DNA of 54,673 nucleotides from Desulfobacteraceae bacterium (GTDB taxonomy: Bacteria > Desulfobacterota > Desulfobacteria > Desulfobacterales > RPRI01): the NCBI GenBank assembly GCA_011391695.1, contig JAABQB010000017.1:1-54673 (forward strand), read 5' to 3'. Both the position numbers and the translations under genes were made by a program. The first letter of the stretch is position 1, and the number at the start of each line of letters is the position of its first letter. Shown here in pieces: positions 41,051-49,462 of this stretch. The notes under the pieces are model-generated. The model ran no database searches. It saw nothing but the letters and a program-made list of their open reading frames with translations, and was not told where the DNA came from.

Positions 41051-41581
41051 TTGATCTATAAAGTTTCTGATACGGAAAACAGGTTAAGGAATATAAAATT
41101 GTTACTCCTTGATGTTGATGGTGTAATGACTGATGGGAGCATTATATATAACGACCGCGGTGAAGAAATCAAAGTTTTTTGCGTAAGGGACGGACTTGGT
41201 ATCAGAATGCTCATGGAATCAGGGATTAGTGTCGGGGTTGTGACAGGAAGAAGTTCAGATGCCTTATATCACAGGTGCAAAAACCTACACATTCAGCACA
41301 TATTTGACGGCATTTCAGACAAAGCCGCAGCCCTTGATAAAATAACAGAAAAAACCGGTATAAAAAATCATGATATTGCCTATATCGGAGATGATCTTCC
41401 TGATATTTCCATTATGAGAAAAGTTGGTATTCCAATTGCGGTGGCAGATGCCCATGAAAACGTAATTGAAGTTGCCCATATGGTAACATCGGCAAAGGGT
41501 GGTGCAGGCGCGATTCGTGAAGTGTCCGAAGCCATAGTCAAGGCGCAGGGTAACTGGGAAGCCGTTACTAAACGATTATAA
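41051..41581 (+). CDS. kdsC: KDO-8-phosphate phosphatase
   Basis: A 176-aa HAD-family phosphatase: LLLLDVDGVMTDGSIIYNDRG (catalytic Asp nucleophile region near residue 20), VVTGRSSDAL, and YIGDDLPDISIMRKVG with the metal-binding Asp pair. It removes phosphate from KDO-8-P, the KdsA product. The start codon is TTG, preceded by AAGGTG. MITE-like copy 4 ends directly upstream. Confidence 0.93.
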   Translation: MIYKVSDTENRLRNIKLLLLDVDGVMTDGSIIYNDRGEEIKVFCVRDGLGIRMLMESGISVGVVTGRSSDALYHRCKNLHIQHIFDGISDKAAALDKITEKTGIKNHDIAYIGDDLPDISIMRKVGIPIAVADAHENVIEVAHMVTSAKGGAGAIREVSEAIVKAQGNWEAVTKRL

Positions 41582-41598
41582 CATTCATATCTGAAAAC

Positions 41599-42165
41599 AT
41601 GGCAAACAGAAAGACTAAAATTGCATTAATATCGGTTATTGTCCTCTCAATATCCTTAACTTTCGCTCTGTTCATCGGATACCGGTATTTTTTAAAAAAA
41701 CCCGGAAAGGTTATATCCGTTATTGCTGACGGATCTACCATAACAATTGAAAAAATTCATCAGACTTCTTCCAAAAATGGAGTTGTTGAATGGAATCTTG
41801 ATGCAGGTTCCGCAACTTACAGCGCCGACAAGAAAGAAGCTTTTTTAAAGGAGTTATCCCTGACTTTTTTCACAAAAGATAACCGGAAAATCTTTCTTAC
41901 CGCCGATAACGGAATTTTAAAAACCGAAACAAGCGACATAGAAATATCCGGGAGAATAATAGTAAAGAATGATGAGTATCTGCTGAAAACAGAAAAAATC
42001 AACTATGAGCATGATAAACGCATTATTTTCTCAAGTGTTCCGGTAGAAATTTCAGGCAGATCTCTGAACCTTGTTGCCGGTTCAATGACTATAGATCTTA
42101 ACTCAAACAAAGCCGAGTTGAGCGGTAAAGTGGAAGGAATAATCGGTGATAAAATTTCATTTTAA
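41599..42165 (+). CDS. lptC: LPS export protein LptC
   Basis: A 188-aa LptC-like protein. One N-terminal transmembrane helix spans about residues 8-30 (IALISVIVLSISLTFALFIGY), followed by a periplasmic beta-jellyroll domain (VEWNLDAGSATYSADKKEAFLKELSLTFF; EISGRIIVKNDEYLLKTEKINYEHD). LptC links the LptBFG transporter to LptA. It sits in the kdsC-lptC-lptA-lptB order. Confidence 0.85.
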   Translation: MANRKTKIALISVIVLSISLTFALFIGYRYFLKKPGKVISVIADGSTITIEKIHQTSSKNGVVEWNLDAGSATYSADKKEAFLKELSLTFFTKDNRKIFLTADNGILKTETSDIEISGRIIVKNDEYLLKTEKINYEHDKRIIFSSVPVEISGRSLNLVAGSMTIDLNSNKAELSGKVEGIIGDKISF

Positions 42166-42985
42166 AAATTGGCATTGCCTTTACCTGACCCCGATAAACG
42201 GGATAAGTAAGTTTACAAGATTGTTTCTTGCCGGAAAAATGCGGGAAATAATCTCTTGCTTACTAATCTGTTGCTTTGCAGGTTCCCTTTTGTTTCATAC
42301 TGACACTGCTCTTGCAGCCAAAAAAATACAAAAGCAAAAAAAAAGCGTAGCTGCAAAAAAAACTAAGGTAACAGCCAGTACCGCCAAAAAAACACAAAAG
42401 CAAAAGAAAGATGATAGTTTAAAAAATATCCCTGCAACAACCGATGCAGCTGAAAAAAAAGAAAAGCCGAAGAAAGACGAAAGTGTAAAAAAAATCCCTG
42501 TAACTGCCGATACAGCCCCGAAAATACAAAAGCCAGAGAAAGACGAAAGTGCAAAAAAAATCCATATAACAGCAGACAGGCTGATCGCGGAAGGTGATTC
42601 AAACAATGCCGAATTCATCGGAAACGTCAGAGCAGTCCAGGAGACAACGGTTATCACATCTAATAAATTGAAGATTTTCTATAAAAAGGACTCGTCTGGT
42701 ATAGAGGCTAATCCAAAAGGGGAGGAATCGATAAAAGAGATTATTGCAACCGGAAATGTAAAAATATTGTTTGATGACAAGACTGCCGAAACCGAGCAGG
42801 CTGTTTATACCGCTGAAACCAGAATACTGGTGTTAAACAGCCCGAATTCAAAAATTACGAGCGGGAAGAATACCATATCAGGGTCAAAAATAACCTTTTT
42901 CCGGGATGATGGACGTATTAATGTTGAAGGCGGCGGAAAAAACCGTGTTGAAGCCTTCTTTGAATCTGATGGAAAAAGTTTGTAA
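42146..42985 (+). CDS. lptA: LPS transport periplasmic protein LptA with Lys-rich repeat insert
   Basis: LptA-like, 279 aa from the GTG at 42146. A strong GGAAGGA lies 7 nt before that GTG, so the gene overlaps lptC by 20 nt. An alternative ATG at 42239 directly before the signal-like MREIISCLLICCFAGSLLFH has only a weak site; both are open. After ALAAKK come about 90 residues of Lys-rich repeats (KKTQKQKKDDSLKNIPAT; KPKKDESVKKIPVTADTA; KPEKDESAKKIHITADRL). The last of these merges into the OstA/LptA domain, IHITADRLIAEGDSNNAEFIGNVRAVQETT. The repeat unit looks derived from the start of the domain. Confidence 0.85.
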   Translation: MIKFHFKNWHCLYLTPINGISKFTRLFLAGKMREIISCLLICCFAGSLLFHTDTALAAKKIQKQKKSVAAKKTKVTASTAKKTQKQKKDDSLKNIPATTDAAEKKEKPKKDESVKKIPVTADTAPKIQKPEKDESAKKIHITADRLIAEGDSNNAEFIGNVRAVQETTVITSNKLKIFYKKDSSGIEANPKGEESIKEIIATGNVKILFDDKTAETEQAVYTAETRILVLNSPNSKITSGKNTISGSKITFFRDDGRINVEGGGKNRVEAFFESDGKSL

Positions 42986-43011
42986 AAAAGAAAGGAGGAG
43001 CATCCTCTTTA

Positions 43012-43734
43012 ATGGCTGAATTATTTCTTGATAGTCTGGTTAAGATATACAGGGGAAGAAAAGTAGTTGATTCCATCAGCATCAATGTCGAAAGCGGCGG
43101 GGTTTTTGGACTTCTGGGTCCAAACGGCGCTGGGAAAACGACGACCTTTTACATGACGGTAGGAATGATAAAACCTGACAAAGGCAAAGTATTCATCAAC
43201 GATGAAGAGATTACCACCGCACCAATGTACATAAGAGCCCGCAAGGGGTTGGGTTATCTGCCTCAGGAAGCTTCGATATTCAGAAAACTGACGGCGAAGC
43301 AGAATGTTATGGCAATTCTCGAATTGCAATCAAACTCTAAACAGGAACAGGAAGAGCGCGCAAACAGTCTTCTTGATGAGCTTGGCATCAGGCATCTTTC
43401 TGATCAGAAAGCGGCCCTCCTTTCAGGAGGGGAAAAAAGGCGCCTTGAAATTTCCCGCTCACTTGCCACCAATCCGAAATTTATTCTTCTGGATGAGCCT
43501 TTCGCCGGAATAGATCCTCTTGCAGTTATTGACATAAAGAACATCATAAGGCATTTAAGGAATCGCGGGATAGGGATTTTGATTTCCGATCATAATGTAA
43601 GGGAAACCCTTGGGGTCTGCGATATGGCTTTCATATTGAATGAAGGCAAGATTATTGAATCCGGACCTTCGGAAAAAATAGCATCCAGCGAAATTGCACG
43701 CCGCATATATCTTGGCGACGAATTTAAGTTATAA
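43012..43734 (+). CDS. lptB: LPS export ABC ATPase LptB
   Basis: A 240-aa ABC ATPase: Walker A GLLGPNGAGKTTTFYMTVG, Q-loop GYLPQEASIFRKLTAKQN, signature LSGGEKRRLEISRSLATNPKFILLDEPFAGIDPLAV with Walker B, and HNVRETLGVCDMAFIL. It powers LPS extraction from the inner membrane with LptFG, which are not in this window. An AGGAGG lies 14 nt before the ATG, inside a small GAGGAGCATCCTC palindrome. Confidence 0.96.
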   Translation: MAELFLDSLVKIYRGRKVVDSISINVESGGVFGLLGPNGAGKTTTFYMTVGMIKPDKGKVFINDEEITTAPMYIRARKGLGYLPQEASIFRKLTAKQNVMAILELQSNSKQEQEERANSLLDELGIRHLSDQKAALLSGGEKRRLEISRSLATNPKFILLDEPFAGIDPLAVIDIKNIIRHLRNRGIGILISDHNVRETLGVCDMAFILNEGKIIESGPSEKIASSEIARRIYLGDEFKL

Positions 43735-43735
43735 T

Positions 43736-45169
43736 ATGGCTCTTGAATTCAAACAACAACTCAAACTATCCCAACAACTGGTTATGACTCCCCAGCTGCA
43801 AATGGCTATCAAGCTTTTGCAGCTCTCGCGACTTGAGCTTCTTGATACGGTGCGCCAGGAACTTGATTCAAACCCTGTGCTGGAAGAAGTTCAGGATTCT
43901 GTTTCGAATGAATTGTTGTCCGAACAGTCTGAAACACTGCCCCAACCGGAGGAATCCCTAACCAAAGAAGTAAAAATTGAAGAAAAAATCCATGACGCCT
44001 TTGACTGGAACAATTACATCGATGAATATAATGCTCCGGGTAAAATCAGTTTTGAAACAGAAAAAAAAGAGACTCCTAGCTACGAAGCCTTTATATCCCG
44101 GACTGAATCTTTAAACGATCATCTCCTTTGGCAACTTCTGATGACAGGCCCCTCGAAAGAAGATGAAGAAATAGGAAGTCTTATAATCGGAAATCTCAAC
44201 GGAGACGGTTATCTTGATGTTTCTGTGGAAGATATATCAGAAACAAGCGGAACTTCCATAGAAAAGGTTGAAAAAGTTCTATCAGTAATACAAACATTCG
44301 ATCCGGCCGGAGTATGCGCAAGAAATTTGAGCGAATGTCTTCTAATACAGGCAAATCAGCTTGGTCTCCATGGAACAGTGGTAACTGATATCATTCAAAA
44401 TCATTTGAATTATCTTGAAAACAAAAATTTCAGGGCTATTGTAAAGGCGCTCAAGGCAGATATGAGAGAAGTTGAAGCTGCAGTAAATATTATTCTGGGG
44501 CTTGAACCAAAACCGGGGCGAAAGTTTTCAGATGAGGAGCCGCAATATATCACCCCTGATATTTATGTATATAAGGTTGAAAATAATTTTGTAATAATAC
44601 TAAATGATGACGGAATGCCAAAATTAAGAGTCAGTTCCTACTATAAAAAAAACATGGGGGGAGGGAAAATACCCAATGACGCAAGAGACTATATCCAGGA
44701 GAAGATGCGGTCCGCGACATGGCTCATAAAAAGCATCCACCAGCGTCAGAAAACAATATATAAGGTAATGGAAAGCATACTCAAGTTTCAGAGGGAATTC
44801 TTTGAAAAAGGAATATCTTTTTTAAAACCCATGGTATTAAGAGATATTGCCCAGGATATAGAAATGCACGAATCAACAATAAGCAGGGTAACTACAAACA
44901 AATATGCATTAACCCCCCAGGGCATTTTTGAATTGAAATATTTTTTCAATAGTTCTATTAACAGAATTACAGGCGAATCTTTGGCTTCTGCCAGCGTTCA
45001 GGACATGATTAAAAAGCTCATTAAAAATGAAGATCCGCAAAAGCCATACAGTGATGATAAAATAGCTGATATTCTTTTAAATTCAAATATAAATATCGCA
45101 AGAAGAACCGTCGCGAAATATAGAGATGTGTTGAAGATACTCTCTTCAAACAAACGCAAACAACATTAG
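43736..45169 (+). CDS. rpoN: RNA polymerase sigma-54 factor
   Basis: A 477-aa sigma-54. Region I is MALEFKQQLKLSQQLVMTPQLQMAIKLLQLSRLEL; the core-binding region includes DPAGVCARNLSECLLIQ; the HTH region has QDIEMHESTISRVTTNKY; the RpoN box is ARRTVAKYRDVLKI at the C-terminus. The frame begins 42 nt earlier, inside lptB, but the family start is the ATG at 43736, one base after the lptB stop. It is in the common lptB-rpoN-hpf-ptsN-rapZ order. Confidence 0.96.
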   Translation: MALEFKQQLKLSQQLVMTPQLQMAIKLLQLSRLELLDTVRQELDSNPVLEEVQDSVSNELLSEQSETLPQPEESLTKEVKIEEKIHDAFDWNNYIDEYNAPGKISFETEKKETPSYEAFISRTESLNDHLLWQLLMTGPSKEDEEIGSLIIGNLNGDGYLDVSVEDISETSGTSIEKVEKVLSVIQTFDPAGVCARNLSECLLIQANQLGLHGTVVTDIIQNHLNYLENKNFRAIVKALKADMREVEAAVNIILGLEPKPGRKFSDEEPQYITPDIYVYKVENNFVIILNDDGMPKLRVSSYYKKNMGGGKIPNDARDYIQEKMRSATWLIKSIHQRQKTIYKVMESILKFQREFFEKGISFLKPMVLRDIAQDIEMHESTISRVTTNKYALTPQGIFELKYFFNSSINRITGESLASASVQDMIKKLIKNEDPQKPYSDDKIADILLNSNINIARRTVAKYRDVLKILSSNKRKQH

Positions 45170-45185
45170 GGAGGATTTAATAAGC

Positions 45186-45713
45186 ATGCAAACATCAGTT
45201 ACCTTTAAAAACCTCGATCCTTCTGACAACTTAAAGTCGTACGTCAGTGATAAGCTGGATAAACTCGATAAATTTCTTGACAATCCAGCAGAAGCAACGG
45301 TTGTGCTTTCAATAGAAAAATTCCGCCACATAGCCGAAGTCAATATAACGGGGGACAGGCTTAATATCTTCGGCAAAGAAGAAACGAGTGATATGTATGC
45401 AGCCATCGACATGGTGCTTGATAAACTTGAAAAGCAGATAAAGAAGAGCAAGCAGAAAATCCGTGAACGGAGAACGACATCAAAAGGAAAAACAGCTGCG
45501 CTAAGTCATGAAAACCTGCGGGAAGAATCCGAGATCGGCCAGATAAAGGTTCAGAATATTGAATACAAACCAATGGATATCGAAGAAGCGGTTATGCAGA
45601 TGGATCTGGTAACCGATAATTTCCTTGTCTTTACAAATTCCAGAACGGATAAAATCAATGTTCTGTACCGCAGAAAAGACGGCAATTACGGATTGATTCA
45701 ACCTGTCAGCTGA
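45186..45713 (+). CDS. hpf: Ribosome hibernation promoting factor, long form
   Basis: A 175-aa long-type HPF. The N-terminal RaiA/YfiA domain spans about residues 1-100 (TSVTFKNLDPSDNLKSYVSDKLDKLDKFLDNP), and the C-terminal dimerisation domain spans about 120-175 (NIEYKPMDIEEAVMQMDLVTDNFLVFTNSRTDKINVLYRRKDGNYGLIQP). It drives 100S ribosome dimers in stationary phase. A GGGAGG site lies 11 nt before the ATG. Confidence 0.94.
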   Translation: MQTSVTFKNLDPSDNLKSYVSDKLDKLDKFLDNPAEATVVLSIEKFRHIAEVNITGDRLNIFGKEETSDMYAAIDMVLDKLEKQIKKSKQKIRERRTTSKGKTAALSHENLREESEIGQIKVQNIEYKPMDIEEAVMQMDLVTDNFLVFTNSRTDKINVLYRRKDGNYGLIQPVS

Positions 45714-45764
45714 AATTTTCGATTCGGTATTATTTTAGCTGATATCATAAGCGATGGTATAAAA

Positions 45765-46223
45765 ATGAAAATTCTGGAAGTACTGCCAAAAGAAGCAATT
45801 ATAACCGATATAAAATCGAAAGTTAAAAATGAAGTTATTGAAGAGCTGGTTGAATCCATTTCAAAAATAACAGGTATAAACAGTGCTGAACTTATCAGGG
45901 TTCTTCTTGAAAGAGAGCGCCTTGGAAGCACAGGAATCGGCGGAGGCATAGGGATTCCGCATGGAAAATTAAAAAGTCTTGAGTCACTTATAATGGGTTT
46001 CGGCTTGAGCAAAAAAGGCGTTGAGTTCGAATCTATTGACGGCAGGCCGACCCATCTGTTTTTCATTCTTTTAACCCCTGAAAATTCAACCGGCCTTCAT
46101 TTGAAATTGCTTGCACGAATATCGAGGCTTTTAAAAAATGAGTCTTTCAAAAAAAAGCTCATGAAAGCAACCGACAGCAATCAGGTTTATTCAATAATTG
46201 AAGAAGTCGATGAAGATTTTTAA
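45765..46223 (+). CDS. ptsN: PTS EIIA of the nitrogen/fructose type
   Basis: A 152-aa EIIA-Ntr-like protein. RLGSTGIGGGIGIPHGKLKSLESL at about residues 49-72 carries the phosphorylated His (GIPHG). The protein is regulatory rather than a sugar transporter in this context. No EI or HPr gene is in the window. It lies between hpf and rapZ. Confidence 0.92.
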   Translation: MKILEVLPKEAIITDIKSKVKNEVIEELVESISKITGINSAELIRVLLERERLGSTGIGGGIGIPHGKLKSLESLIMGFGLSKKGVEFESIDGRPTHLFFILLTPENSTGLHLKLLARISRLLKNESFKKKLMKATDSNQVYSIIEEVDEDF

Positions 46224-46240
46224 TTAAGCCCTCTTTTAAC

Positions 46241-47104
46241 GTGAAGAATTTAAAAATATTTATTATTACAGGCATTTCAGGCTCAGGTAAAAGTACTGCT
46301 ATAGCAGCATTTGAAGATGCTGGCTTCTATTGTGTTGATAATATGCCTGTTGCTCTCCTTCCCAAGTTTTTAAAGCTTCCTATCAAGAGTTCCAATGAAT
46401 TTAACGGTCTTGCTTTTGTCATGGACCTTCGGGAAAAAGAATTCTTATCCAAATACAGATCGGTTTTCGATTCAATAAAAGAAAGCGGCTGCTCTTTTGA
46501 AATCCTTTTTCTTGATGCTGACGAGGATGTTCTGCTGCAGCGCTTCAGTCAAACAAGAAGACACCATCCCCTTTCACACGGCAAAACTCTTGTTGACAGC
46601 ATCCGGATAGAAAAAGAGCGGTTGCATGATTTAAAAGCTGCTGCCGACAGAATCATTGACTCATCCCGTTATAACGTGCATGAACTGAAAGCCATGATCA
46701 TGGATATTGCGCTTAAAAGTAAAAAAAGCTCACCAATGAACGTGTATGTTCTCTCATTCGGATATAAATATGGTATCCCTTCTGATGCGGATCTGATTAT
46801 CGATGTCCGTTTTATTACAAACCCTTTTTTTAAACCCGAATTGAGGGATCTTGATGGGGAAAACGAAAAAGTCAGAAATTTTGTATTGAAAAACCGTGCA
46901 ACGAAGACTTTTATGAAAAAATATCTTGATTTGCTTGACTATTTAATTCCTTTATATGAAAAGGAAGGCAAGGCATATTTGACCATTGCCGTTGGATGTA
47001 CAGGAGGCAAGCACCGCTCCGTTCCTGTTGCGAGAACAATCTTTGACCATTTTAAGAAAACAGGAGTTCAGATCAATCTTTTACATCGGGATATAACCAG
47101 CTGA
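46241..47104 (+). CDS. rapZ: RapZ nucleotide-binding protein
   Basis: A 287-aa RapZ/YvcJ: Walker A IIITGISGSGKSTAIAAFEDAGFYCVDN, RRHHPLSHG in the middle, and the C-terminal signature IAVGCTGGKHRSVPVARTIFDHF. In enterobacteria it controls glucosamine-6-P synthase through sRNA decay; elsewhere its role is less defined. The start codon is GTG; no clear ribosome site is seen. It follows ptsN by 17 nt. Confidence 0.94.
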   Translation: MKNLKIFIITGISGSGKSTAIAAFEDAGFYCVDNMPVALLPKFLKLPIKSSNEFNGLAFVMDLREKEFLSKYRSVFDSIKESGCSFEILFLDADEDVLLQRFSQTRRHHPLSHGKTLVDSIRIEKERLHDLKAAADRIIDSSRYNVHELKAMIMDIALKSKKSSPMNVYVLSFGYKYGIPSDADLIIDVRFITNPFFKPELRDLDGENEKVRNFVLKNRATKTFMKKYLDLLDYLIPLYEKEGKAYLTIAVGCTGGKHRSVPVARTIFDHFKKTGVQINLLHRDITS

Positions 47105-47107
47105 TTA

Positions 47108-47150
47108 TAAGGGTTTAGGTTCCTGGTTAAGAAACAGCCAGAAACCAAGT
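47108..47150. repeat. Short family-X repeat after rapZ
   Basis: GGTTCCTGGTTAAG...CAGCCAGAAACCAAG contains X-type heptamers (CTGGTTA; CCAGAAA) in opposite orientations, able to form a small hairpin. It begins a few bases after the rapZ stop codon and could serve as a weak terminator, but there is no T-run. Confidence 0.45.
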
Positions 47151-47201
47151 CTTTAAATAAATCGGGCAAAAGGTGGCGTTAAAGGTCTCAACAGGAGTTT
47201 T

Positions 47202-47615
47202 ATGATAGGAATTGTTATAGTAACACACAGGCAGCTGGGCGATGCCTTGATTGATACCGCCGGGTTTATTCTGGCTTCCACCCCGGAGAGTGTCGTCTCT
47301 GTCTCTATAGACATGAATGAAAAGGCTGATAAACTGAGGGAAAAAATATCCGGGGGCATAAAAAAGGTTAATCAGCAGGAGGGAGTTCTTATTCTTACAG
47401 ATATGTTCGGAGGAACCCCTTCCAACTTAAGTTATTCCTTCCTCGAAGAAGGGCGTATTGAAGTCATATCAGGAGTGAACCTTCCCATACTCATAAAAGC
47501 CATTAATTCCAGAAAGGATATGGATTTGGTAAAGCTTGCCGAATGCATTGAAGCCTACGGCAAAAAAAGTATTTCCCTTGCGAGCGGCATTCTGAAAGGA
47601 AATAAACGGAGTTAA
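47202..47615 (+). CDS. PTS EIIA of the mannose type
   Basis: A 137-aa EIIA-Man-like protein: MIGIVIVTHRQLGDALIDTAG carries the phosphorylatable His 9, and ILTDMFGGTPSNLSYSF is the conserved loop. In Desulfobacterota such genes often stand beside rapZ/ptsN without a complete sugar transporter and are thought to be regulatory. An AGGAG ribosome site precedes the ATG. Confidence 0.9.
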   Translation: MIGIVIVTHRQLGDALIDTAGFILASTPESVVSVSIDMNEKADKLREKISGGIKKVNQQEGVLILTDMFGGTPSNLSYSFLEEGRIEVISGVNLPILIKAINSRKDMDLVKLAECIEAYGKKSISLASGILKGNKRS

Positions 47616-47619
47616 ATTA

Positions 47620-48078
47620 TTGCAGTGGTATCTTTCCGCTCTTACCGAATCTGATATCGAACAGATTCTTTTAATTGAAAAAATATCTTTCAAACAGCCC
47701 TGGTCATCCAAACTGTTTCATGAAGAGCTGTCAAGCAGAGATGCTTTTGATTATGTAGTTAAATTAGATTGTTCTGACAAGCCGGATGAAGTCATAGCAT
47801 ATCTCTGTTCCCGCATAACAGGCAGCGAAATGAGCATCCTTCGTATTGCTGTTGCCCCTGAATGCCGGAATTCAGGAATTGCATTCTGGCTCCTTAACCG
47901 GTGTTTTGAAATAGCCGTAACGAAAGGGGTTACATCGGTTTTTCTTGAAGTCAGAGAATCAAACAATGCCGCTGTAGCTCTATACAGCAAGCTGGCATTT
48001 ATGCCTGTCGGGAAAAGGCCCAACTATTACTCTGAAACAGGTGAAGATGCCATTGTCTTTATGAAAAAATTAAGTTAG
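47620..48078 (+). CDS. rimI: Ribosomal-protein-alanine N-acetyltransferase, RimI-like
   Basis: A 152-aa GNAT acetyltransferase similar to RimI. It opens LTESDIEQILLIEKISFKQPWSSKLFHEEL; the acetyl-CoA loop is RIAVAPECRNSGIAFWLL; the end block is VFLEVRESNNAAVALYSKLAFMPVGKRPNYYSETGEDAIVF. The start codon is TTG, and the upstream gene's CGGAGTTAA provides the GGAG site. RimI family members can differ in target protein. Confidence 0.9.
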   Translation: MQWYLSALTESDIEQILLIEKISFKQPWSSKLFHEELSSRDAFDYVVKLDCSDKPDEVIAYLCSRITGSEMSILRIAVAPECRNSGIAFWLLNRCFEIAVTKGVTSVFLEVRESNNAAVALYSKLAFMPVGKRPNYYSETGEDAIVFMKKLS

Positions 48079-48100
48079 CATTATTTAAAAGGAGATGATT

Positions 48101-48862
48101 ATGAGTAAGCGCAAACCTTTTATAGCCGGCAACTGGAAAATGTACAAAACCTGCCCTGAAGCAGTTGAAACTGCAAAGAAATTAGTCAGGATATTACATG
48201 GTATAGATCATGTTGACGTAATGATCGCTCCCTCATTTACAGCCCTTGCTTCAGTTTATGAAGTTATTAAGGATAGTTCTGTTATGATAGGTGCACAGAA
48301 TCTTTTCTGGGAAAAGGAAGGAGCCTATACCGGTGAAATATCTCCGGGAATGATTGTTTCATCAGGGTGCAGATATGTTATTATCGGACATTCTGAACGG
48401 AGGCAATATTTCGGCGAAACAGACCTGTCTGTCAACAAAAAGATTAGAGCCGCGATAAAAAACAGCCTTGCGCCTGTTTTTTGCATAGGTGAAACAGAAA
48501 AAGAGCGTGATGCAGAGGATACATTTAATATTCTTGACAAACAGATAAAAATGGGGTTAGAAGGCTTCTCTCCTGATGATCTGCAGCATATGATACTGGC
48601 GTATGAGCCGGTTTGGGCTATAGGAACAGGCAAAACAGCAACAAGCGTTCAGGCTCAGGAAGTTCACCGGTTTCTGCGCAACCTTATTGAGAACCTTTTT
48701 GGAAAAAGGATTGCCGGATCAATAAGAATACTGTATGGAGGAAGCGTAAAACCTGAAAATATCGGAGAACTGATGTCCATGCCCGATATTGATGGCGCTC
48801 TGGTCGGCGGAGCAAGCCTCGATGCTGAAAAATTTGCAGGCATAATAAACTTTAAAATTTAG
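48101..48862 (+). CDS. tpiA: Triose-phosphate isomerase
   Basis: A 253-aa TIM barrel enzyme interconverting DHAP and glyceraldehyde-3-phosphate. Motifs: FIAGNWKMYKT; the catalytic-His block IIGHSERRQYFGE; the catalytic Glu in LAYEPVWAIGTGKTAT; and ILYGGSVKPENIGELMS. The frame starts 6 nt earlier, but AAGGAG overlaps that ATG, so I use 48101. The secG gene follows by 12 nt. Confidence 0.97.
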   Translation: MSKRKPFIAGNWKMYKTCPEAVETAKKLVRILHGIDHVDVMIAPSFTALASVYEVIKDSSVMIGAQNLFWEKEGAYTGEISPGMIVSSGCRYVIIGHSERRQYFGETDLSVNKKIRAAIKNSLAPVFCIGETEKERDAEDTFNILDKQIKMGLEGFSPDDLQHMILAYEPVWAIGTGKTATSVQAQEVHRFLRNLIENLFGKRIAGSIRILYGGSVKPENIGELMSMPDIDGALVGGASLDAEKFAGIINFKI

Positions 48863-48874
48863 GTCATATTCTAT

Positions 48875-49231
48875 ATGTCAATCTTATTGATAATACTTCA
48901 TGTTATCGTTTGCGTGGCAATTATTATGATTGTTCTGCTCCAGACGGGTAAAGGGGCTGACATTGGTGCAGCTTTTGGCGGAGGTTCCAGTCAGACCCTC
49001 TTTGGAAGCACGGGAGCTTCTACTTTCTTAAGCAAGGCAACAACCGTGGTTGCTGTTATTTTCATGATTACATCCCTGTCGCTCGCTTACATTTCCGCGC
49101 ACAAAAAAGGGAGCTCGGTTATGACTGATGCAAAAGCCCCTGTTGAGCAAAGCACTGCACAAAGCGGCGATGTTATCCCTAAACAGGAAACAACTCCGGT
49201 TCAGCTTCCTGATGCAAACGAAAAAAAATAG
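48875..49231 (+). CDS. secG: Protein translocase subunit SecG
   Basis: A 118-aa SecG. The first transmembrane helix is ILLIILHVIVCVAIIMIVLLQ, then the conserved GKGADIGAAFGGGSSQTLFGS loop, then TFLSKATTVVAVIFMITSLSLAYIS. The tail is polar. It is in the tpiA-secG-tRNA-Leu order often seen in bacteria. Confidence 0.95.
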   Translation: MSILLIILHVIVCVAIIMIVLLQTGKGADIGAAFGGGSSQTLFGSTGASTFLSKATTVVAVIFMITSLSLAYISAHKKGSSVMTDAKAPVEQSTAQSGDVIPKQETTPVQLPDANEKK

Positions 49232-49249
49232 AATAGACTGCTTAAAATC

Positions 49250-49336
49250 GCCGAAGTGGTGGAATTTGGTAGACACGCTATCTTGAGGGGGTAGTGCTCT
49301 AAAGGCGTGCCGGTTCAAGTCCGGCCTTCGGCACCA
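49250..49336 (+). tRNA. tRNA-Leu(GAG)
   Basis: An 87-nt class II tRNA with encoded CCA. The acceptor stem GCCGAAG pairs with CTTCGGC. The anticodon stem CTATC/GGTAG encloses loop TTGAGGG, anticodon GAG. A long variable arm follows (TGCTCTAAAGGCGTG), and the T arm is CCGG TTCAAGT CCGG. It lies 18 nt after secG and marks the boundary to the accessory region, which is consistent with tRNA genes as integration sites, though no integrase or att repeat was found. 49337-49462 holds nothing recognisable. Confidence 0.96.
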
Positions 49337-49462
49337 CTCACAAATACAGATTGTTAACTGATCCATAGGTTACCTAAATACTCTCTGAGCATTAACTTTC
49401 AAGTAATGTTGTGGAGCCTCAATCCATCTATCTTGTTTAAATGCGGATAAATGGTGCGATTG

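Noticed and set aside
49250-49462. Integration site at the tRNA-Leu 3' end
   Set aside because: No integrase gene and no second copy of the tRNA 3' end was found in the downstream island.
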